Assembly: GCF_004569635.1 (NCBI RefSeq)
Contig: NZ_SPOZ01000008.1
Coordinates: 75 to 64,074 of the forward strand
Direction: 5' to 3'
DNA from: Streptococcus sp. LYSM12
Lineage (GTDB): Bacteria > Bacillota > Bacilli > Lactobacillales > Streptococcaceae
DNA length: 64,000 nt
Part shown: positions 58,328 to 64,000 of the stretch, piece after piece
Layout of the letters: each line of letters starts with the position of its first letter
How positions within the stretch are numbered: the stretch's first letter is position 1
The notes under the pieces: generated by a model
What the model saw: only the letters and a program-made list of their open reading frames with translations
What the model was told of the DNA's origin: nothing
The model's database searches: none
Position numbers and translations under genes: made by a program

Positions 58328-58783
58328 CCGTTTCCTCCTATTTATTTACGCTCTAGTCATTCAATATTTCATACTAATAGTCTGCCATATTTTTAAAATC
58401 AAAAAAATCACGGTTAAAAAACCGTGACCTTCTCTGAGATAATCGCAAAATTCTAGGTTTGCGTGTTTAGCGCACCCTTCGATTGCGCTAAACACGCTGG
58501 CATACTGCCCGAAAACACAAAACTCAATCGTTTTGATTTTCTCCTGGTCTCGCCACTTCGTGCCGGCGTCTGCGAACCGCGCAGACAAATGCTCGCCGAA
58601 ACTCGCAAGTCAAAAAGTGATTCTTCGAACCATTTTTGACAGCCCCCTTCTATACTTATCTACTTATCGTCTTTTTTGTTTCGCAGAATAGATAATTTCA
58701 AATATCATTCCTTGGTTCTGTTGCAATTGTATGTGGAGTCGGAACTTACTACTATATCATGAGAAATGAAGATTAAAGTTGAA

Positions 58784-58827
58784 ACAAAAAAACAGATTGT
58801 TTTAAAATGTAAATCTGTTTTTTTTGT
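58784..58827 (+). terminator. Terminator upstream of the second cad operon
   Basis: AAAAAAACAGATT / AATCTGTTTTTTTT arms (imperfect) with a long T run. Confidence 0.75.
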
Positions 58828-58896
58828 TTGGTCTGATTTTATCACACCAATTATGTGATCAGAAAATGACCATTTTATGAACATTCAAACATTCAC

Positions 58897-58947
58897 TTGA
58901 ATATAGATGAATGTTCTGATATAATATATTCAAAAAAATATTTGAAT
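58897..58947 (+). promoter_or_regulatory. Promoter and CadC operator of the second cadCA operon
   Basis: TTGAAT (58897-58902), 17-bp spacer, TATAAT (58920-58925). Palindrome ATTCAAA / TTTGAAT at 58928-58947 covers the start of transcription. The layout is the same as before the first cadC. Confidence 0.8.
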
Positions 58948-58963
58948 GTAAAGGAATGATCGT

Positions 58964-59290
58964 ATGAATAATGAAATTTGTGAAATAACTTGTATTCATG
59001 AAGACAAAGTTAATCGTGCTAAATCTAAACTAGCAAACTTTGATACTCCGTCAGTAAGTGGTTTCTTTAAAATATTGTCAGATGAAAATCGACTTAAAAT
59101 TGTACATGCTTTAGTTCATGAAGATGAGCTATGTGTTTGTGATATTGCTAATATCATTGATGCTTCGGTCGCAACAACTTCACACTATCTGAACTCCTTA
59201 AAAAAATTGGGAGTAGTTGATAGTCACAAGGATGGTAAGTTAGTCTATTATTTTATTAAAAATATCAAAATCTTATGGAGCTTGGCGTAA
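58964..59290 (+). CDS. cadC: CadC-type repressor with frameshifted C-terminus
   Basis: 108 residues. The metal site is complete: Cys6 and Cys10 (EICEITCIHE) and ELCVCDIA, with recognition helix SVATTSHYLNSLKKLG. The last residues read NIKILWSLA-stop. In the next frame the same DNA gives [13 protein letters not shown] and a stop overlapping the cadA start in ATGA, the normal end of this subfamily. A single-base indel near 59270 therefore removes the C-terminal helix used for dimerisation. It may be weak or inactive as a repressor. Confidence 0.88.
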   Translation: MNNEICEITCIHEDKVNRAKSKLANFDTPSVSGFFKILSDENRLKIVHALVHEDELCVCDIANIIDASVATTSHYLNSLKKLGVVDSHKDGKLVYYFIKNIKILWSLA

Positions 59291-59312
59291 ATTTTAAAGA
59301 AGAGGTGCTAGC

Positions 59313-61430
59313 ATGAGTGAGAAAATGACCGAAAAAACCTATCGAATAGAAGGATTAAGCTGTACAAATTGTGCAGGTAAATTTGAAAAAAATGTAAAGC
59401 AGTTGCCAGGAGTTACGAGTGCAACAGTAAACTTTGGTGCAAGTAAGATTTCAGTAGAAGGCCAAACAACAATTGAAGAACTCGAAGAAGCGGGAGCCTT
59501 CGAAAATCTTATCATTCGTGATGATCAAGAAAATGATGAACAAGTTAGATCAAAAGAGTCTTTTATTAAACGGAATATCGCTTTAATCATCTCTCTTGGT
59601 TTTATACTTGTTGCTGTGATTTCCCAACTATCATTGGGCGAAGATCATTTATTAACGAAAGCTCTTTATATATTGGCAATAATAATTGGTGGATTTGATT
59701 TATTTAAAGAAGGGTTCTCTGATTTGATCAAATTGGACTTCTCCATGGAATCTTTAATGACTATTGCAATTATTGGGGCCGCATTTATTGGAGAATGGGC
59801 CGAAGGTTCTATTGTAGTAATACTATTTGCTATTAGCGAAGCTTTGGAACGATTTTCAATGGATAAAGCAAGACAGTCGATTCGTTCTCTTATGGATATA
59901 GCTCCCAAAGAAGCTCTTATCAGGAGAAACAATGTAGAGCAATTAGTCAGTGTCGATAAAATCGATATCGACGATATTATGATCATTAAACCCGGACAAA
60001 AAATAGCCATGGATGGGCTTGTTATCAACGGTCATTCTTCAGTAAATCAAGCAGCAATAACAGGAGAATCGGTTCCTGTTGAAAAACAGTTAGATGATGA
60101 AGTGTTTGCAGGAACACTAAATGAAGAAGGTGTTCTTGAAGTCAAAGTAACAAAAAAAGTAACGGATACAACGATTGCCAAAATCATTCACTTAGTTGAA
60201 GAAGCGCAAGGAGAACGAGCTCCTGCACAAGCCTTTGTAGATAAATTTGCAAAATACTATACGCCATTCATAATTATTATGGCCCTTTTGATAGTGGTTG
60301 TTCCTCCGCTATTCTTTGGTGGTGACTGGAATAAATGGCTTTACCAAGGGTTATCCATTTTAGTTGTCGGATGTCCTTGTTCATTAGTGATCTCAACACC
60401 TGTTTCAATTGTTTCGGCTATTGGTAATGCAGCAAAAAATGGTGTTTTAGTAAAAGGCGGAGTCTATCTGGAAGAAATTGGTCATTTGAGAGCAATTGCT
60501 TTCGATAAGACTGGAACCTTAACAAAAGGAAAGCCTGTCGTAACGGATTTCATTGCAACCAGTTCTGAAACTGATATAAATTATCTATCGATTATTTCAT
60601 CGTTGGAATCTCTTTCTCAACACCCATTAGCTTCTGCTATTTTAAACGAAGCGGATAAAACTAATGTGGATTACAAGTCAATACAAATCGAGGATTTCCA
60701 ATCTATCACAGGTAAAGGACTTACAGGTATACATCAAAACATACGTTACTATATTGGAAGCCCTAAACTGTTTTCTGCATCAGTAATCGAAGAAACAGCG
60801 GTCAAAGTACAATACAGACAATTTCAAGAACAAGGGAAAACCGCCATGTATTTCGGTACTGACGAACAAATTTTAGGAGTAATTGCTGTCGCGGATGAAG
60901 TAAGAGATTCAAGTGCTGCCGTTATTTCTGAACTCCACAAGTTGTCAATTGAACACACTATTATGCTTACTGGTGATAATACTAAAACCGCTGAATCTAT
61001 TGGTAAGCAATTAGGTGTGACTGAAATAAAAGGAGATCTAATGCCTCAAGAAAAATTAGATTCGATTAAAGCGTTGCGGACAACTTATAATAAAGTAGCA
61101 ATGGTGGGCGACGGCATTAATGATGCACCAGCATTAGCTGCATCGACGGTTGGTATTGCAATGGGCGGTGCAGGAACAGATACGGCTCTCGAAACTGCTG
61201 ATGTTGCTCTAATGGGCGACGATTTACAAAAATTACCATTCATTGTTAGACTTAGCCGTCAAACTCTAAAAGTAATTAAGCAAAATATCACCTTCTCATT
61301 AGGTATAAAACTATTAGCTCTACTACTAGTCATACCAGGTTGGCTAACACTATGGATTGCTATTGTAGCAGATATGGGAGCAACGCTTTTAGTAACATTA
61401 AACGGATTACGATTGATGAAAGTTAAATAA
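59313..61430 (+). CDS. cadA: Cadmium/zinc-exporting P1B-type ATPase, second copy
   Basis: 705 residues. N-terminal metal-binding domain with [13 protein letters not shown] motif [13 protein letters not shown], phosphorylation at DKTGTLTKG, hinge [13 protein letters not shown]. It is very similar in layout to the first CadA (same [24 protein letters not shown] region) but with many substitutions, so it is a separate acquisition and not a recent duplication. It is co-transcribed with the upstream cadC. Confidence 0.94.
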   Translation: MSEKMTEKTYRIEGLSCTNCAGKFEKNVKQLPGVTSATVNFGASKISVEGQTTIEELEEAGAFENLIIRDDQENDEQVRSKESFIKRNIALIISLGFILVAVISQLSLGEDHLLTKALYILAIIIGGFDLFKEGFSDLIKLDFSMESLMTIAIIGAAFIGEWAEGSIVVILFAISEALERFSMDKARQSIRSLMDIAPKEALIRRNNVEQLVSVDKIDIDDIMIIKPGQKIAMDGLVINGHSSVNQAAITGESVPVEKQLDDEVFAGTLNEEGVLEVKVTKKVTDTTIAKIIHLVEEAQGERAPAQAFVDKFAKYYTPFIIIMALLIVVVPPLFFGGDWNKWLYQGLSILVVGCPCSLVISTPVSIVSAIGNAAKNGVLVKGGVYLEEIGHLRAIAFDKTGTLTKGKPVVTDFIATSSETDINYLSIISSLESLSQHPLASAILNEADKTNVDYKSIQIEDFQSITGKGLTGIHQNIRYYIGSPKLFSASVIEETAVKVQYRQFQEQGKTAMYFGTDEQILGVIAVADEVRDSSAAVISELHKLSIEHTIMLTGDNTKTAESIGKQLGVTEIKGDLMPQEKLDSIKALRTTYNKVAMVGDGINDAPALAASTVGIAMGGAGTDTALETADVALMGDDLQKLPFIVRLSRQTLKVIKQNITFSLGIKLLALLLVIPGWLTLWIAIVADMGATLLVTLNGLRLMKVK

Positions 61431-61663
61431 CACAACAAATAAAAGAAGGCATGTTTATAAGCGTGCCTTCTTTTTATGATACATTTTTAGTTTTTTTGAA
61501 CGCTAGTTATGAAGCAAACTATGCGTCATTTAAATATTAAAATGACAGTCTAACCTTATTAAGTAGGTGTTCCCATTAATACTTTGATTTCCTTAGATAA
61601 TAAAAAGCTCCAGAGAAATAAAATAAGATCTTCAAATTATAAATTTCATCTCTTTAAAAATTA

Positions 61664-61783
61664 TTATTTTGAATTTTTAAAGAGAGCTTTTATGAGCACC
61701 ACCATTATAAAAGCTAAAAACAAAGCTACTACACCAACGACAATAAAAGAAGTATAATCAGCATAGCTACCATCACTAAACAT
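61664..61783 (-). CDS. Possible 39-residue membrane peptide
   Basis: ATG at 61781-61783; the peptide has a short polar start (MFSDGSYADYTS), one long membrane segment and a basic end (KALFKNSK). It overlaps the end of the upstream membrane-protein frame in another phase. The ribosome site is poor, so it could be the true C-terminus of that protein displaced by a frameshift. Confidence 0.35.
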   Translation of the reverse strand: MFSDGSYADYTSFIVVGVVALFLAFIMVVLIKALFKNSK

Positions 61784-62022
61784 TTGAAGAGTAAAAATGC
61801 TGCAATAAAGCTAATTAAAAATTGAAGCCATATCTGGTGGATATATTTTTGGAGGAGAAAAATATATCCATACATGCCTATTAAAAGTAAAGTAAAATCT
61901 ATATTTTGAAGTATAGGATCTCCTTGGATGATATTTATAATTAGAGTGGTAAATGTGACTACTAAAACAATAAATATCATCCTAAAAACAGGTTTACGTG
62001 ATTCAAAAAAGAAATCATACAA
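61729..62022 (-). CDS. Small integral membrane protein, unknown function
   Basis: 97 residues with about three membrane segments (FRMIFIVLVVTFTTLIINII, FTLLLIGMYGYIFLL, FLISFIAAFLLF). The start codon is near the edge of the recombinase-tail remnant, with AAAAAAGAAATC before it. Not recognised. It may be a fragment of a larger membrane protein. Confidence 0.5.
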   Translation of the reverse strand: MYDFFFESRKPVFRMIFIVLVVTFTTLIINIIQGDPILQNIDFTLLLIGMYGYIFLLQKYIHQIWLQFLISFIAAFLLFKCLVMVAMLIILLLLSLV

Positions 62023-62125
62023 TTAGTTGGTCGATTTCTTTTTTTATTCGGTAAATTGTTTGCCTAGTCACATTGTAGTCTGTTGCAATCTTTGAGATAG
62101 CGACCCTATTCTCAAGATCCTGAAC
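62010..62125 (-). pseudogene. Resolvase/invertase C-terminal remnant
   Basis: The minus-strand frame VQDLENRVAISKIATDYNVT followed by RQTIYRIKKEID is the helix-turn-helix end of a small serine resolvase or invertase. The catalytic part is gone, cut by the IS6-type end at 62127. It stops at 62010-62012. Confidence 0.65.
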
Positions 62126-62148
62126 GGTTCTGTTGCAAAGTTTTAAAG
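62126..62148. mobile_element. IS6-family (IS1216-like) terminal repeat remnant
   Basis: GGTTCTGTTGCAAAGTTTTA matches, from memory, the terminal inverted repeat of IS1216. No transposase gene is attached. It marks a deletion or recombination scar: different truncated genes lie on each side. Confidence 0.7.
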
Positions 62149-62363
62149 CTAAAAATCAGTGGTTGGGAAAAGGTAATTTGCCTAAAAGTGGTAATATCAT
62201 CTTTTTTGACTGGGATGGTGATTCTGTTAGCGACCATGTAGGAATTGTTGAGAAAGTAGAAAATAACATTGTTTACACAATTGAAGGTAATTCAGGAGAC
62301 AAAATTGCTAAACTAAGTTATGAAAAAAACAGTCCTTATATCATGGGATATGGGACACCATAA
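62133..62363 (+). pseudogene. CHAP-domain peptidase, C-terminal fragment
   Basis: From KNQWLGKGNLPKSGNIIFFD to YIMGYGTP it matches the C-terminal half of a CHAP domain, with the histidine in SDHVGIVEKV. The catalytic cysteine and everything upstream are missing, replaced by the IS6-type end. Full-length relatives are the peptidoglycan hydrolases of Tn916-type conjugation modules or phage lysins. Confidence 0.8.
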
Positions 62364-62475
62364 TCAAATTCTTTGATACATTAAAGTACAATCTTCATGA
62401 AATAAAATAAAAAAGCTCTTATCTCCACAAATATGTTAGAGGTAAGAGCTAATTCTAATAACTGTCTTTTAATTA

Positions 62476-63246
62476 TTAACTTCTTAATCCCTTTCCTTTA
62501 TCTACTAAATAATAACAAATTGCATAAAGAACGATGATAAAAAGGATTAATATTGTAATTGAAACCATAATTGGTACATCTGTCGTTCCAAGAAATCCAT
62601 AACGAAATCCTGAAATCATATAAACAATTGGATTAATTTTCGATACTGACTGCCAGAATGGCGGCAACATTGAAATGGCGTAAAATACACCACCTAAATA
62701 AGTTAATGGCTGTAAAACAAATGTTGGTACAATTGAAACATCATCATAAGATTGTGCAAAAACACCATTAATTAAGCCTGCTAATGAAAATAAAATTGCA
62801 GTCATCAATAATGTAATCACCACAATAAACCATGAATAAACATGAAGTGGAACAAAAAATAGAGAAATGACTGTAACCAATGTCCCAACTAAGATACTCC
62901 TACCCAGTCCACCAATAACAAATCCCCAAATAATAACATGTGTGGGTACAGGTGCAACTAATAGCTCTTCAATATTCTTTTGGAATTTTTGAGAAAAGAA
63001 AGATGAAGAAACATTTGCGTAAGAACTTGTGATTGCAGACATCATAATTAAACCTGGTACAATAAATTCCATATAGGAGAAGCCGCCCATATCACCAATA
63101 CGACCACCAATCATTTTTCCAAAAATAACAAAATATAATGAGGTCGTAATAACAGGAGGCACTAAAGTTTGTACCCATATCCGTAGGTAACGGTTGGTTT
63201 CCTTAACTGCTAAGCTTTTAAGTGCTGTAAAGTAGAAACTAAACAT
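62476..63246 (-). CDS. ABC-2 type transporter permease
   Basis: 256 residues, six membrane segments, YadH/NodJ-type ABC-2 permease (the FIVPGLIMMSAITSSYANVS block and PLTYLGGVFYAISMLPPFW near the end). It overlaps the ATPase gene by 8 bp and forms a drug- or lipid-type exporter with it. Confidence 0.9.
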   Translation of the reverse strand: MFSFYFTALKSLAVKETNRYLRIWVQTLVPPVITTSLYFVIFGKMIGGRIGDMGGFSYMEFIVPGLIMMSAITSSYANVSSSFFSQKFQKNIEELLVAPVPTHVIIWGFVIGGLGRSILVGTLVTVISLFFVPLHVYSWFIVVITLLMTAILFSLAGLINGVFAQSYDDVSIVPTFVLQPLTYLGGVFYAISMLPPFWQSVSKINPIVYMISGFRYGFLGTTDVPIMVSITILILFIIVLYAICYYLVDKGKGLRS

Positions 63247-64000
63247 TTTTCTCCTCCTTTTGATGTTTGTCTTCGGTAATTTTTAAGAACAACTCTTCCA
63301 ATCTATTTGATTTATTGCGCATAGAAAGAACCTTGATATTTTGCTGATTGAGCTGCTCAAAAATATTATTAACTCCCTGATTTCGTTCAACTTCTATAGC
63401 AAGTGTTAGATCATCTTCAAAAAAGTGCTTATAACCTTTTATCACAGGCTTTTTGTCGTAGCTATCTAAATCAAAAATGAAAGTCTCATATTGTAGTTTT
63501 GATAGAAGTGCTTTCATACTTGTATTCTCAATTAGCTCACCTGATTGAATAATTCCAATGTTACGACAAAGCATCTCTGCTTCTTCTAAATAATGAGTTG
63601 TAAGAATGATTGTTGTGCCACTTTCATTTAACTCTTTTAAAAATGCCCACATTTCTCTTCTAAGCTCAATGTCCACTCCAGCAGTTGGTTCATCAAGAAT
63701 TAGCAGACGTGGCTCGTGCATTAATGCTCGAGCTATCATAAGTCTTCGTTTCATCCCTCCAGATAACATACGGGCACGAACATTTCTTTTATCCCATAAA
63801 TTGGACTGCTTCAAATACTTTTCACTACGTTTCAGTGCCTCTTTTCTTGAGACACCATAATATCCTGCTTGATTTACTACAATTTGTTGTACCGTTTCAA
63901 ACGGATTAAAATTAAATTCCTGCGGCACAAGACCAATCTGTTGCTTTGCTCGCTCTAAATCATTATCAATATCATAATCAAAAACCTTCACTTGACCAGC
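63239..64000 (-). CDS. ABC transporter ATP-binding protein (partial, runs off window)
   Basis: At least 253 codons, open to the right edge. The signature is MLSGGMKRRLMIARAL, Walker B RLLILDEPTAG and the switch TTHYLEEAEMLC. The Walker A motif would lie beyond position 64000. It is the ATPase of the ABC-2 exporter, of the CcmA/YadG type. Confidence 0.92.
   Translation of the reverse strand, partial: AGQVKVFDYDIDNDLERAKQQIGLVPQEFNFNPFETVQQIVVNQAGYYGVSRKEALKRSEKYLKQSNLWDKRNVRARMLSGGMKRRLMIARALMHEPRLLILDEPTAGVDIELRREMWAFLKELNESGTTIILTTHYLEEAEMLCRNIGIIQSGELIENTSMKALLSKLQYETFIFDLDSYDKKPVIKGYKHFFEDDLTLAIEVERNQGVNNIFEQLNQQNIKVLSMRNKSNRLEELFLKITEDKHQKEEKNV

Larger units (their letters stand above)
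58328..58963. other. Junction region: GC-rich hairpin block, terminator and cad promoter
   Basis: 58420-58640 is GC-rich and carries three inverted repeats: 58461-58497 (14-bp perfect arms), 58568-58586 and 58609-58640. It is unlike its AT-rich surroundings. From 58695 on, a plus-strand fragment ending YYYIMRNED-stop may be the tail of a lost small membrane protein. A terminator (58784-58827) and the cadCA2 promoter follow. Confidence 0.55.

Noticed and set aside
58361..58588. 75-codon frame in the GC-rich block
   Set aside because: Runs through the strong inverted repeat; better explained as structured DNA.
58711..58724. GGTTCTGTTGCAA, as in IS6-family ends
   Set aside because: Only 13 bases match and the flanking sequence reads as coding (GSVAIVCGVGTYYY), so it is probably chance.

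Overview
The window looks like part of a Streptococcus chromosome, most probably Streptococcus suis. This is an inference from gene content: the murB-potABCD block, a tagatose-6-phosphate lac regulon, thrB/hom, an EndoD-type surface glycosidase, and an integrative element whose att core reads TTATTTAAGAGTAAC, which I recall as the rplL attachment core of streptococcal ICEs. No 16S or rplL gene is present to confirm the species.

Positions 1-37.6 kb are chromosomal. They hold an IS630-type transposase fragment, then a five-gene leftward operon (two sugar-type ABC permeases, a binding lipoprotein, a PHP-domain phosphoesterase and a HAD phosphatase). A LacI-type regulator follows, divergent from a rightward operon encoding mannose-family PTS IIC and IID, a cysteine-type sulfatase, its formylglycine-generating enzyme and a TauE-type anion exporter. 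Next come potABCD with murB, hom-thrB, a polysaccharide deacetylase, xpt, and the lactose/galactose regulon lacR / lacA-lacB-lacD / lacT-lacF-lacE-lacG, with an RNA antiterminator and a cre-like site before lacT but no lacC. The block ends with a 1362-residue GH85 endo-beta-N-acetylglucosaminidase. Its intergenic spaces carry ten copies of a ~105-bp MITE-like element with TA target duplications, one nested in another, and three to four copies of a longer unrelated repeat.

From 37.6 kb to the right edge the DNA is an integrated, composite mobile element. At its left end are the att core, a tyrosine integrase, a DUF3173 protein, an XRE regulator, a MOBP-type relaxase and two MobC-like proteins, which is the recombination and mobilisation end of an ICE. 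The cargo is mainly metal resistance: cadC-cadA, a copper operon (copY, decayed copA, copZ, copB), cadD-cadX and a second cadC-cadA. Between the metal genes lie a HEPN-like protein, a broken DUF4365 gene, IS3 and IS6 remnants and a fragment of a DUF1461-type membrane protein. A prophage-like block holds two large serine recombinases (one decayed), a SHOCT-like small protein, a holin and an amidase/LysM/CHAP endolysin. The right edge holds an ABC-2 exporter whose ATPase runs off the window. No MITE copies occur inside this element, which fits recent arrival.

Decay is frequent in the element. One cadC has two compensating single-base shifts across its N-terminal metal-binding cysteines, the other has lost its C-terminus to a frameshift, copY is fused by deletion to the 3' end of copA, and one serine recombinase has an internal deletion. 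The chromosomal operons look intact.
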